Below the pieces are notes generated by a model. That model did not search any database. It was not told where the DNA came from and was given only the letters and a program-made list of their open reading frames with translations. A stretch of DNA of 64,000 nt, taken from contig NZ_JAHMHW010000003.1 of NCBI RefSeq assembly GCF_020169515.1, positions 1 to 64,000 of the forward strand. Direction: 5' to 3'. Made by a program: the position numbers and the translations under genes. Source of the stretch: Paenibacillus vietnamensis (GTDB lineage Bacteria > Bacillota > Bacilli > Paenibacillales > Paenibacillaceae). Shown here piece by piece: positions 27,268-37,200 of this stretch (position 1 is the stretch's first letter; each line of letters opens with the position of its first letter).

Positions 27268-29013
27268 TTACTTTTTCAAGGCCGCACCAACGGTTTTCTC
27301 GTAGTTATCGACCTGGAACTTAATGACATCATCGTAGCCCAAGCCTTTGGCTTTCGTTACCATAGCCTCTTTTAAGCTGGCAAACTCGTTATCGTCCTTC
27401 GCGAACATCATCTTCCAGGAATATTCCTTGATGACTTTGCCCACTTCAGCTTTCTTCTGCTTAATGTCGGACGGCTCCTCTGCTTTAGCTTGTTCGCTAA
27501 AGTATGGAGGCTGAACGGCTACTTTGTTGTTCTTGACCACGTAGTCTTTCATTGTCACTGCACCCATAGCTTCCCGCCAGCTCTTCGTGACCGGATCCGG
27601 TTTATTGTTCAGATAGGAGCTCCACATCGTGTAATCATACGGCTCCCCGGTTTCCGGATTGATCATGGACGTGGTGAGCGTACTGTTGTTGATTTTGTTT
27701 CCTCCGTCCGAGAACTTTCCGCCGCCGTATTCGGCAGGCATATCGACGGAGTTGGAAACCGCTTGGTATCCGAATTCTGTCAGGGTCGGCTTGCCATCTA
27801 CGATATCCCAGGTCAAGCCTTTCGGACCTGCGGTGGCTTCCTGAACGCCCTCCGGCGAGTACAGCCAGTTCATGAATTGCATCACGCGCTCCGGATGTTT
27901 GGTTTTTGCCCCAATGACCCAGTGCCATGTGCCGCCATAAGGGTTATATCCGGAGGAAAAGACCTTCTCCTCGGTGAACGGCACGAACGCGAAGCCTTTG
28001 CCTGCGCTTAGGCGATCCTCGGTGTTGTAGCCATCAGTAAGCCAAGGGAATTGCGCGAAGAGAACTTGTCCGTCAGTGTACTTATTGACCACATCAGGAA
28101 ACTTCTGCGTCAAAGAATCGGGATCAAGCAGCCCCATCTTATTCGCTTCAAAGAAAAATTTCAAACCTCTCATGTAGTAGCTGTCTTCGTCGAGCACGCC
28201 TTGCCATTTCGCTTCATCGGCCTTTGTCATCATCAGTTCGGCGATATTGAAGCCATCCCCTTCATTAAAGCCATAAAATTGGCCCATAGCCTTCACGTTT
28301 ACTGACATCACGCCATCCCAGTCCGACCACAGCGAGAACCCATACACAGGCTTGCCGGAGTCGCTCTTCGGACTAAGCTCTTGCATTTGTTTGATAACGG
28401 CAAGGTAGTCTTCCAGCGTCTTGATTTCCGGGCTTCCCAGTTGTTGATATAAGTCCCAACGAAGCATCGGACCATACGTCATTTTGGCGCCTTCGCTCGG
28501 GCCGTCTCCGCTGCCGATGTTATTGCCGACAGCGTAAACAGCCGTGCCGCCGCCGTATTGCTTGCTGTTCGCTTCCAGCGATTCGCCGGCATATTCCTTA
28601 AGGGCCGGGCCGTATTTGTCCAGCAGGCCGTCCTTGTTCCAATCCAGCAGCAAGCCGGCTTTGATCGCATCCTTTATATCGATGGCGACCGCGATGTCGC
28701 CCAAGTCGCCAGCGGCCATCATCGTAGAAGCTTTTTGCTGTCCGCCGGATATAATGTTTAATTTGATGTTGAATTTATCTTTGACTAGCTTCGCAAACCA
28801 ACCCGGCTGCTCACCTGCGTAGTTGGCCAGGTTCGAGAATACGTTCAGCGTGATCTCCGATTGCTGCGAAGGATCGGTACTTACTTCCGTTCCTGCGTTA
28901 TTGCCTTTGTTGCTGCCCGAGTTGCTTCCCGCGGAGCCGCTGCATGCGGATAAGAATACAAACATGGCGATAATCGCGAAAGCAGCGGTTGTCCATTTCT
29001 TTCTTTTTGTCAT
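27268..29013 (-). CDS. Sugar ABC transporter substrate-binding lipoprotein, importer 2
   Basis: I start at the ATG at 29013 (MTKRKKWTTAAF), ten bases after AAGGAGGG; the frame reaches an upstream ATG without a site. Lipobox FLSAC. The Ser/Gly/Asn-rich spacer after the Cys (SGSAGSNSGSNKGNNAG) precedes a two-lobed binding domain of about 540 residues (LNVFSNLANYAGEQPGW at its start). It should bind oligosaccharides produced by the GH74 and GH9 enzymes (inference from shared promoter elements). It is the last gene of an operon with both permeases, and a terminator follows 18 bases after the stop. Confidence 0.92.
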   Translation of the reverse strand: MTKRKKWTTAAFAIIAMFVFLSACSGSAGSNSGSNKGNNAGTEVSTDPSQQSEITLNVFSNLANYAGEQPGWFAKLVKDKFNIKLNIISGGQQKASTMMAAGDLGDIAVAIDIKDAIKAGLLLDWNKDGLLDKYGPALKEYAGESLEANSKQYGGGTAVYAVGNNIGSGDGPSEGAKMTYGPMLRWDLYQQLGSPEIKTLEDYLAVIKQMQELSPKSDSGKPVYGFSLWSDWDGVMSVNVKAMGQFYGFNEGDGFNIAELMMTKADEAKWQGVLDEDSYYMRGLKFFFEANKMGLLDPDSLTQKFPDVVNKYTDGQVLFAQFPWLTDGYNTEDRLSAGKGFAFVPFTEEKVFSSGYNPYGGTWHWVIGAKTKHPERVMQFMNWLYSPEGVQEATAGPKGLTWDIVDGKPTLTEFGYQAVSNSVDMPAEYGGGKFSDGGNKINNSTLTTSMINPETGEPYDYTMWSSYLNNKPDPVTKSWREAMGAVTMKDYVVKNNKVAVQPPYFSEQAKAEEPSDIKQKKAEVGKVIKEYSWKMMFAKDDNEFASLKEAMVTKAKGLGYDDVIKFQVDNYEKTVGAALKK

Positions 29014-29142
29014 GTGGTTGTTACCCTCCTTGTCATGTACCTGCAAAAACCTTCTCTTTCATTTTTCTAAGAATGCTGACTCCCATTTGATAAACTTCAT
29101 GCGTACACCGACCCGCCTCACCCCCTTGCCAGCTCTTCCTAT

Positions 29143-30027
29143 TTAACCCTTTACAGCCCCGATCATGATGCCTTTGACAAAGAATCGCTGGAAGAACGGG
29201 TAGACGAGCAGGATCGGAATGACGACAACCATTGAAATGGTCGTCCGAATCGACGTGGCCGTCTGTATATTGGCCAAGTTGGTATCGGAAGCCCCGGACT
29301 GCATAAGAGTGGCCAGCGATGTCGCTCCGTTGAAATAGCGGTACAGGATAAATTGCAGCGTAAACAGGTTCGAATCCGTGACCAGGAACAACGTGTCCTG
29401 GAACGAGTTCCACTGTCCGATAGCCGTGAAGATGGCGATCGTGGCTAGAATCGGCGTAATCAACGGCATGACGATCTTCCAGAAGATCGTCATATTGCCA
29501 GCTCCGTCGAGCTGAGCTGATTCCTGCAGGGAAATGGGCGTTGACTCGACAAACGTTTTGACCAGGATGATGAAAAACGGCGAGACGATCCCCGGCACCA
29601 CGTAGGCAAGGAAATTGTTGAAGAGGCCAAGCTTAAGCATGATCAGGAACCATGGGATCAAGCCGGCATTAAAGTACATCGTGGCGATGAGGAATCGGTA
29701 CCAGAACTTGCGCCCCCACATGGTTGGCTTCGAAAACAAGTAACCAAGAAATCCCGAAGCGGCCACGGTCAGCAACGTGCCGATCACCGTGCGTGCAAAG
29801 GATACAAACGTGGCTTGGCCCAGCCCGGGAATCTTGAACACTTCGATATAGTTGTTGAAATGAATCTCTTGGGGGTAGAACATAACGAGTCCTCTGCTGC
29901 TCAAGTCGTTGCTGCTGATGGTATTGATGAACAAATAATAGAACGGAAAGAAACAAGCTAAAGTAAATAAGGCAAACAGCGTATAGTTGATGATGTCAAA
30001 AATTGTAATCCTGTTATTAACCCCCAT
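29143..30027 (-). CDS. ABC transporter permease, LplC type, importer 2
   Basis: 294 residues starting MGVNNRITIFDIINYTL after GGAAGGAG. Six membrane segments are visible, and the EAA loop reads ESAQLDGAGNMTIFWKIVMP. The C-terminal YPFFQRFFVKGIMIGAVKG is the family end signature. It lies 24 bases downstream of the LplB-type permease gene and 129 bases upstream of the binding-protein start. Together they form a complete CUT1 importer except for the ATPase. Confidence 0.93.
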   Translation of the reverse strand: MGVNNRITIFDIINYTLFALFTLACFFPFYYLFINTISSNDLSSRGLVMFYPQEIHFNNYIEVFKIPGLGQATFVSFARTVIGTLLTVAASGFLGYLFSKPTMWGRKFWYRFLIATMYFNAGLIPWFLIMLKLGLFNNFLAYVVPGIVSPFFIILVKTFVESTPISLQESAQLDGAGNMTIFWKIVMPLITPILATIAIFTAIGQWNSFQDTLFLVTDSNLFTLQFILYRYFNGATSLATLMQSGASDTNLANIQTATSIRTTISMVVVIPILLVYPFFQRFFVKGIMIGAVKG

Positions 30028-30051
30028 GTCGGTTCTCCTTCCTCGGTTGAA

Positions 30052-31038
30052 TCAGATAACGCCTTCGCCGCGAACCAGCTTCGACAGGCTGTTGGCTGCA
30101 AACAACAAGATCAAGCTGACAATCGATTTCAGAATGCTGACTGCTGTCGCGAACCCGAAGTTGTTGTTCACAACACCAACGTTGTACACGTAAAGATCAA
30201 GCACCTCGATTTTGCTCATGTTCATCGCGTTCGAGAATACAAAATATTGCTCAAATCCATTATTGATAAAACCCGCGATCCCGAGTATGAGCAGCACGAA
30301 GAAGGTCGGCATAATCCCTGGAACCGTCACGTGCCACATCAGGCGGAAGCGGCCTGCTCCATCCACTCTCGCCGCTTCATACAATTCCGGATCGATGCCC
30401 GTAATCGCGGCAATGTACAAGATCGCTCCCCAGCCGAGGCCTTTCCATACCCCCCACAACGTCATAGACAGCCAAGTGTGGTTGTCCGATGCGAGAATAT
30501 TGAGCGGCCGTTCGATCAGGCCCATGTTCATGAGCAGATTGTTCAGGAAGCCATTGTCAACCGAAAACAACATGAAGGCGAAGGAGTACACCAGCACCCA
30601 GCTGATAAAGTTTGGCAATGTCGTAAGCGTCTGGACGATTTTCTTAAAGGAAGGGCTCTTGATTTCCATCAAGAAAATCGCGAAGATAACCGGAAGAACC
30701 GAAGTCAGGATGCCAAGTGTGCTGATCGCGAACGTGTTTCGTAAGACCCTGAGAACTTCCTCCATTTGGTACGGATTTGACACCAACGAAGTAAACCATT
30801 GCAGGCCGACAAACTCGGTCTGGGACAATGGAATGCCAGGTCTGTAGTCATAGAAGGCGTAGATCCAGCCGTAAAGCGGCAAATAAGCGAACAAAAAGAC
30901 GAGTACCAGAAATGGCAAAGCCATCAGGAACAATGTATATTTTTCTTTAAACCGAAACTGCTTCACCGCAGCTGTCGTATAAGCTTGGCCATTCAGCTTC
31001 GCTCCCATATTGCTCCCCCCGCTTAGTTGATTTGACAT
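30052..31038 (-). CDS. ABC transporter permease, LplB type, importer 2
   Basis: I place the start at the ATG at 31038 (MSNQLSGGSNMGAKL), with GAGGGAG upstream. A second ATG at 31008 follows a stronger, closer GGGGGGAG and is nearly as likely. The frame is open to 31128, but those extra codons lack a site. The protein has six membrane segments and the EAA loop YEAARVDGAGRFRLMWHVTV. It is the first gene of the importer 2 operon, behind the module A promoter (31264-31322) and a cre-like box. Confidence 0.9.
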   Translation of the reverse strand: MSNQLSGGSNMGAKLNGQAYTTAAVKQFRFKEKYTLFLMALPFLVLVFLFAYLPLYGWIYAFYDYRPGIPLSQTEFVGLQWFTSLVSNPYQMEEVLRVLRNTFAISTLGILTSVLPVIFAIFLMEIKSPSFKKIVQTLTTLPNFISWVLVYSFAFMLFSVDNGFLNNLLMNMGLIERPLNILASDNHTWLSMTLWGVWKGLGWGAILYIAAITGIDPELYEAARVDGAGRFRLMWHVTVPGIMPTFFVLLILGIAGFINNGFEQYFVFSNAMNMSKIEVLDLYVYNVGVVNNNFGFATAVSILKSIVSLILLFAANSLSKLVRGEGVI

Positions 31039-31135
31039 CTCAACAACAACTCCCTCGATATTTTTTTGTGTCCTCATCGAATGACAAAAAAGGATCGCTG
31101 TCTGGCTGCGCGATACGGATCTGACCACGCCAAAA

Positions 31136-31149
31136 TGTAATCGCTTTCT
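31136..31149. promoter_or_regulatory. cre-like box
   Basis: On the minus strand AGAAAGCGATTACA matches the cre consensus at 13 of 14 positions. It lies between the module A promoter and the importer 2 start. Confidence 0.55.
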
Positions 31150-31263
31150 TTTTTAAAGAATCAAATTCAGCGTCCGTTGTCGGCCATCATGCTAAACCCC
31201 GTATTCGCCGTGCTGACAATTCTACTCACACTCCCGATTTCTTATATTTCTCCTTCAATACGG

Positions 31264-31322
31264 ATTATATATGATGTTATAACCCTAATCCTTGAATTTC
31301 GGGACAAAAAAATAGCATTAAA
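31264..31322 (-). promoter_or_regulatory. Module A promoter element, copy 6
   Basis: GAAATTCAAGG ends with AAGG (complement of 31290-31293). After exactly 20 bases comes TATAAT (31264-31269). The TAATGCTATTTTTTTGTCC flank resembles the other copies. It links importer 2 to the GH74/GH9 regulon. Most of the remaining 31039-31495 gap is a 5' leader and a terminator. Confidence 0.7.
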
Positions 31323-31379
31323 CCGACTGCCTTCTACTCATCGACTTGGTACACTCCATATAATTCGTACGCAACGGGC

Positions 31380-31420
31380 AAAAGCCGCCTTACTACCAAT
31401 CAAGTAGTCAGGCGGCTTTT
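31380..31420 (-). terminator. Terminator after the GH43-type operon
   Basis: AAAAGCCGCCT (31380-31390) pairs perfectly with AGGCGGCTTTT (31410-31420), with additional inner pairing of TACTA and TAGTC. The U-rich ends on both sides allow termination in both directions. Confidence 0.85.
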
Positions 31421-31495
31421 GAAGAAAATGAACTTTATATTTGCTTCACTCTGAGTACCTCCATGTTAAAATCCCTTGCTATGAAAGTAGCATAA

Positions 31496-32413
31496 TCAAG
31501 CTTCCGCTCCAAGCTTCAACTCAAACTCCATGTCACGGTCGCAGACCAGCACGCCGTTCACAACCTCCAGCTTGGCCGCCTGAATGGAGGAGCGGCGCCA
31601 TCCATAATTGTTCGAATCCTCATGATGCCCACTCACACGGCCGGGATGAGTAAAATAAAAGATATACCCTTCTTCTCCATGCACGACCACATCCGCGTGA
31701 AGGCCGATCGTCCCGTCATCCTCCCGTTTGCCAGGCTGGTCGAGAATGAGGCCGTTTCGCTCCCATGTCATAAGATCATCGGAACGAAAAACACCTTGTC
31801 CTCTCCACTCGTCTACGATCATCCAATAATAGCCGCCCAGGCGGAAAACATTCGGCCCTTCGTGGCCTCTTTCGGTGATCACCGGACCAATAGGCTGCCA
31901 CTCATACAGATCCTTGCTATCGGCAGCGTAAGTATGATTCCGCTGCTTAAACCACATTCGGAACGTGCCGTTCGGCAGCTGATACACACAGGCATCGATC
32001 ACGTTCTCCTCACTAATGCCAAGCGTGGACTGGAACTCCCAACGAATAAGGTCGGGGCTTGTATGATGCCTGATACGAGCCTTGCCCGTCCAATCATCCG
32101 GTACGCCGTGGACGTAAGTGACATACATATGGTACAGCCCATCATGCCATATGATTTCCGGCGCCCAGAACGTATTTCTGCCCCATTCTGATTCGAGACC
32201 TTCCAGGATCCCCCGGTATAACCAGGTTGATCCGCCATCCGATGAAGAAGCAACACCGAGATCGGTGCCATGCACCCACCCGAATTTCGGCCCATCTTGC
32301 GTTGCGCGGCGGTTCGTATAGATCATCCACCACTCCTTGGCCTGCCGATTCCAAATAACTACAGGGTCCGCCGCTCCGTCATAGATCGGATCCCTAAATA
32401 ATGGCGATTTCAT
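31496..32413 (-). CDS. Cytoplasmic GH43-like five-bladed propeller hydrolase
   Basis: 305 residues with no signal peptide; the ATG overlaps the stop of the upstream GH43 gene as ATGA and follows GGAGTGGAGAAGG. The GH43-clan catalytic triad can be traced as Asp in GAADPVVIWN (base), Asp in VIDACVYQLP (pKa modulator) and Glu in RGHEGPNVFRL (acid). The AGDG-type blades repeat W-x-Y/F strands (WMIYTNRR, YHMYVTYV, YWMIVDEWRG). Likely removes arabinose, xylose or a related sugar from imported oligosaccharides; the exact specificity cannot be read from sequence. It is translationally coupled to the 32410-33972 gene. Confidence 0.8.
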   Translation of the reverse strand: MKSPLFRDPIYDGAADPVVIWNRQAKEWWMIYTNRRATQDGPKFGWVHGTDLGVASSSDGGSTWLYRGILEGLESEWGRNTFWAPEIIWHDGLYHMYVTYVHGVPDDWTGKARIRHHTSPDLIRWEFQSTLGISEENVIDACVYQLPNGTFRMWFKQRNHTYAADSKDLYEWQPIGPVITERGHEGPNVFRLGGYYWMIVDEWRGQGVFRSDDLMTWERNGLILDQPGKREDDGTIGLHADVVVHGEEGYIFYFTHPGRVSGHHEDSNNYGWRRSSIQAAKLEVVNGVLVCDRDMEFELKLGAEA

Positions 32414-33972
32414 TCCTTCTCCACTCCTCGCACCTCATGACCAAATTGGTCTACATCGATATAACCCTGCTCACTCTCGCAGTTAAAGCAGTATACCCCG
32501 ATCCGATCTCCCCTGTAATTGCCCCATCCCAGCTGATACGCTTCTCCAAAGCTCGTGAATTGTACCCCATCGACACTATATTCGAACCGGCTGATTCCGT
32601 CTATGTTCCATACAGACCTTAACCAAATGGCGGTGCCCGTTATTTTTGGACCCCATACAATCGTTCCCGAGCTGTTGAACTTCAGGACCCTTGTCCCGTT
32701 CAGTTGTTGAACGCCAATCGTGCAATAGGTTTTCGCAAAATGGCAAAGGCCCGCTTCTTGTCCTTCCGCCATGCCATTGATCTCTATTTTCACCGTTGCC
32801 GCATTCTGAACGGTTCTAAACGATCTTTGCGAAAGGACGTTGCAGACGGTAAAAAAATTGTCCTTATCGATAGGTTGGCACGCATACAGACGCAAATAGC
32901 CGGGCCGTTCCGTTAACGACCACTTATCGGCTCTTGGCTGATGGTTCCATTCCCAATAAGGCTCAAGATCAGCTCTATCAAAATCGTCGTATGTGGAAAG
33001 AACCGTTGCGGGATACCCGTTAATAGGCTTCCTGCCTCCCCATACCATCTCTCCGACTCCGTCGCCGTCCGTATCTTCTCCGATGATCGGCCATCCGTCT
33101 ACCCATGTTACAGGCAGCAAGTGAAGCGGTCTGCCTTCGTGTCCGCCCGTTCCTTGATGGCTTATGAAGTACCAATCCTCGGAAACCGTCTGGACAAGTC
33201 CTCCCTGATTCGGCTCCCGGTCTATTTCCTTTCCGTGTGTATGGATAATTTCCTTTTCCTCATAAGGACCATAAATATGCTCTGCCCTTAACATCATGAC
33301 AACTCGGGCTTCACCGCCTTCCTGAGCGCGCACCTCGCTGTGGAAGAAATAGTAGGTTCCATTTATTTTGTAGAGCTTATTGGCTTCGCTCCCTTTGTAT
33401 TGATGGATAATCCTATCGCTGTCATGCAACAGCTCTTTGCCGTCTTCACTAAGTTTCATTAAATGGATATGATAGTTATCGGCAAAATGAGTGGCAATCA
33501 GGTAGCCTTGTCCGTCATCGTCCCAGAATGGACAGCAATCGTCCCAGCCGGCGACCTCCCACACCCGATGAAGCGGCTCCCAAGGTCCAGCCGGATCGGA
33601 TGCCGTGCTCATAAACAATCCTTCATCGGGCGTGAAGAAATATACCCAATATTTATTTTTATGGAATCGGATGGCGCCTGCCCAGACTCCTCTGCCGTAA
33701 CGATTCATGCGGTCGTAATTGTATTCCGGGCCGATGCTTGTCAAATCTTGAACAACATGTCCGATCATGGCCCAATTCACGAGATCCTTGGAATGCAGCA
33801 CCGCCATCCCCGGAGAGCAATGCAAGGTAGAGGAGATGGCGTAATAGTCATCCCCGACCCGAATGACATCCGGGTCGCTATAATCGCCGGGCAAAACAGG
33901 ATTGACATAGGTACCGTCTCCCTGATCTCCCCAAGCTCCTTTCTTCGATAACAGATTGTAGTGATCCTCCAT
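32410..33972 (-). CDS. Cytoplasmic GH43 xylosidase/arabinofuranosidase with C-terminal beta-sandwich
   Basis: 520 residues, no signal peptide; the ATG at 33972 follows AAAGGAG. The GH43 propeller spans about 20-325, with base Asp in GDYSDPDVIRVGDDYY, the pKa-modulating Asp in WDDCCPFWDDDG and acid Glu in KGSEANKLYKING. Residues about 340-510 form a concanavalin-like sandwich often found after GH43 domains (WKWSL-type start at DKWSLTERPGYLRL, ending GYIDVDQFGHE). Such enzymes release xylose or arabinose from short oligosaccharides in the cytoplasm. The gene has module B promoter copy 1 directly upstream, so its substrate should come from the lyase/GH28 system rather than from xyloglucan (inference). 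Confidence 0.88.
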   Translation of the reverse strand: MEDHYNLLSKKGAWGDQGDGTYVNPVLPGDYSDPDVIRVGDDYYAISSTLHCSPGMAVLHSKDLVNWAMIGHVVQDLTSIGPEYNYDRMNRYGRGVWAGAIRFHKNKYWVYFFTPDEGLFMSTASDPAGPWEPLHRVWEVAGWDDCCPFWDDDGQGYLIATHFADNYHIHLMKLSEDGKELLHDSDRIIHQYKGSEANKLYKINGTYYFFHSEVRAQEGGEARVVMMLRAEHIYGPYEEKEIIHTHGKEIDREPNQGGLVQTVSEDWYFISHQGTGGHEGRPLHLLPVTWVDGWPIIGEDTDGDGVGEMVWGGRKPINGYPATVLSTYDDFDRADLEPYWEWNHQPRADKWSLTERPGYLRLYACQPIDKDNFFTVCNVLSQRSFRTVQNAATVKIEINGMAEGQEAGLCHFAKTYCTIGVQQLNGTRVLKFNSSGTIVWGPKITGTAIWLRSVWNIDGISRFEYSVDGVQFTSFGEAYQLGWGNYRGDRIGVYCFNCESEQGYIDVDQFGHEVRGVEKE

Positions 33973-34038
33973 AAATAAAGTCTCCTTTCCATTCCTGGCT
34001 TCACATTATGCATAATATAATACTTTCTTCTTTTGACT

Positions 34039-34112
34039 TTAATATCATGTTTATGAGTGTTCAAGTTCGCATTATTTGAAAATGTCGATTTGATGCATTT
34101 TGAACCTGTCCA
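34039..34112 (-). promoter_or_regulatory. Module B promoter element, copy 1
   Basis: TATTAA (complement of 34039-34044) is the -10. GAACTTGAACAC lies upstream with 14 bases between TTGAAC and the -10. TGGACAGGTTCA (complement of 34101-34112) lies 57 bases from the -10; this copy has one change in the palindrome. It drives the two GH43-type genes. Confidence 0.75.
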
Positions 34113-34121
34113 GACAATACA

Positions 34122-34146
34122 AATAGGGGTGCACAGCACCCCTATT
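34122..34146 (-). terminator. Terminator after the 1384-residue lyase-like gene
   Basis: AATAGGGGTGC (34122-34132) pairs perfectly with GCACCCCTATT (34136-34146) around a 3-base loop, followed by TGTATTG on the minus strand. It is 78 bases after the stop of 34224-38378. Confidence 0.75.
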
Positions 34147-34223
34147 CGCTATAGGATTAAGAAGTCAATGCAGGAGAAGGTAAGACGGGCTTACCTGCAA
34201 GCTCCCCTTCTCTTTCCCGCCTG

Positions 34224-37200
34224 TTACAAACCCGCCAGGGCAGCAATCTCGCCAGCAGAGAGAGCATGGTTATAGACCCGGAAGTCATCCACTCGCCCGT
34301 CTAGATACGGGTCGGAGGTATATTGGGAACGGCCGATCCAATTCTGAGTCGAAGCGCCCAGATCGGACGGTTTAATGTTCATCGACGTATTGCTCCCCAC
34401 TTGGGCACCGTCAACATAGAGAGTGCCTGTGGATCCATTTAATGTGACGGCCACATGATGCCAGCCTCCCGTTGGCAAAGTCGACTGCCCATCAATGATT
34501 TGTTCGCTCGACCCGTTGTTCTTGATCGCAAAGCGGATTTTTCCATTCGCTCCGTTTTTTGGCGTGAGGAACATATTGGTCGAAGTTCCGGATCCGAAAT
34601 CAAAAATCCGCGACCAGTTGTTAACGCTATCCAGATTCACCCAGGCCGCTATAGTGATGGTGTCGGCGCCGGAGACAACACCAGCTGGAAGAGCAATATA
34701 GCTGTTTGTTCCGTTAAGTTCCACTGCATTGCCGGCTTTGCCTGTCGTCCAGGCTGCGCCGCCATTCATCGTTCCATGTTTGAAATCACCTGATGCGTCT
34801 GCCACTGCAGTCCCGCCGGATTGATCAAATTTATACCAGGCGATCAGGTCGGGTGCTACCATCGCGGAGATCTCGTCGGCAGGAAGAGCTTGATCATAAA
34901 TCCGGAAGTCATCCACTCGTCCGTCAAGATAGGGATCCGGGTACTGGGAACGGCCGATCCAATTCTGAGTGGTGGCGCCCAGATCGGACGGTTTGATGGT
35001 CATCGACGTATTGCTGCCCGCTTGAGCTCCATCAACATAGAGAGTGCCGGTCGAACCGGTTAACGTGATGGCCACATGATGCCAGCCTCCCGTCGGCAGC
35101 GCCGATTGGCCTTCAATGATTTGCTCACTCGAATTATTATTCTTGATCGCAAAGCGGATTTTGCCATTGGCTCCGTTTTTCGGCGAAAGGTACATGTAGG
35201 TAGAAGTTCCGGATCCGAAATCAAAAATGCGCGTCCAGTTGCTCGCCGTATCCAGATTCACCCAAGCGGCAATGGTAATCGTGTCGGTCCCGGAAATACT
35301 AACTTCAGGAAGCGCAATATAGCCGTTTGTTCCGTTAAGATCCGCCGCTCCTCCGAATTGACCTGCCGTCCAGGCTGCACCGCCATTGACTGTCGCGTTA
35401 TTGCCGTTTCCGGATGCGTCTGCGGCTGTACTTCCGCTTGTTTCGTCGAATTTATACCATGATATGAGGCCCGCGACCGGCATACCATCGGTTGTTGCGG
35501 AAGCAATGGCCGACATGTCCGATTCTCCTATTGCATTCACTGCCGTTACCTTGATATGGTAGGCAGTAATCGGCTTTAATCCCAGGCTGGTATACGAGGT
35601 TCCTGTAATCACATGACTATTAACCTTTGTATAGACGGCATTCTCCGCCAAAGAATCGGCGATGTAAACATGATAACCCGTTGCTCCCGTTACTGCCGGC
35701 CAGCTTACGTTAATCGATCTATGGTCTGCTGTCGCAGCCGTCACACCTGTCGGTGCTGCCGTTACGGTTTCCAGGGTTTGTCCGTTCATTACACTCGTAA
35801 CTTCAGATGAACTTATCGCGCGGTGATAGATTCTGAAATCATCCACTCGTCCGTCGAGATACGGGTCGGCGTATTGGGAGCGTCCGATCCAATTCTGCGT
35901 CGTTGCGCCCAAATCGGACGGTTTAATAGTCATCGACGTATTGCTTCCCACCCCAGCTCCATCAACATAAAGAGTGCCGGTCGAACCGTTTAACGTGACG
36001 GCCACATGATGCCAACCACCCGTTGCCAGCGCCGATTGGCCTTCAATGATTTGCTCGCTCGAATTATTGTTTTTGATCGCAAAGCGGATTTTGCCATTGG
36101 CTCCATTTTTCGGCGAAAGGTACATATAGGTAGAGGTCCCCGAACCAAAATCGAAAATGCGCGTCCAGTTGCTCGCCGTATCCAGATTCACCCACGCCGC
36201 AACGGTGATCGTGTCGGCACCTTCGACAACGCCGGCGGGAAGCGCAATATGGTCGTTTGTCCCGTCAAGAGCTACTGCGTTGCCTGTTTGCCCGGTTGTC
36301 CAGGCTGCGCCGCCATTTACTGTCCCGGTTTTGCCAAATCCAGATGCGTCTGCGGCCGAAGCTCCGCTCGTTTCGTCAAATTTATACCAGGCTTTTAAAT
36401 GGGGGTCGACGATGACTTTTACGGTTGCATGATAAGCTTGCCCGTTATAGGTCGCCGTAATCGTAGCTGTGCCTGTGCTAATCCCGGTCACCAACCCTGC
36501 CGAATTGACGGCTGCCACAGCCGGGTCGGATGAAGCAAAGCTCGCTTGGCTGGTAAGAACCTGAATGCTTCGGTCCGGATGAATGACCCTTAGTACGGAT
36601 TGATGCGTATGATTGACATTTAGCTCATAACTGCTTACATCGAAAGCCGGAACCCCGGTTCCTCCGGTTGCGGCCGATACAACGGCAAACGTTGATCCTC
36701 CGGATACACGGACCTTATAATAGTAAATCGTATTTGGAGTCAAGCTTGTATCGCTATAAGACATTGTTGTTATTGGAGCACTGTTTATCTGGGTATACGT
36801 TCCATTTTCTTCTGTGGATCTAAAGATGTTGTAACCGAGCGCGTCCGGTACAGCCGTCCATCTTAAGTTGATCGTATCCGAACCTGCCCCCGTTGCCGTC
36901 AATCCTGTAATATTATCCAGAATGATCCGGTTGCTGAGGCCATCGGCCTTGGCTGCATCAGGCGTGTACAGCAGCGACGCCAGCGGATAATCCTTTCCTG
37001 CAACCTCCGGCATTCTTGTTTCGTACGCATAGGCCAGGTATTTGAATTTTTCCTGGGTCATATCCTGCCCTTCGATATATTTATAATAGTTATATAACAC
37101 ACTTAGGAACGGGTCGATTCTGCCTCTTAAATACGGGTCAATCTTGTCAAAAATTTGACCGGCATAGGTTTGGTTTGCCACTGCCGGTGTCCATAGCACA

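Noticed and set aside
34260..36400. CRISPR-like or tandem DNA repeats
   Set aside because: The repeats are about 580 bases, in frame, and encode LamG domains; the same applies to the repeats at 50085-53560.
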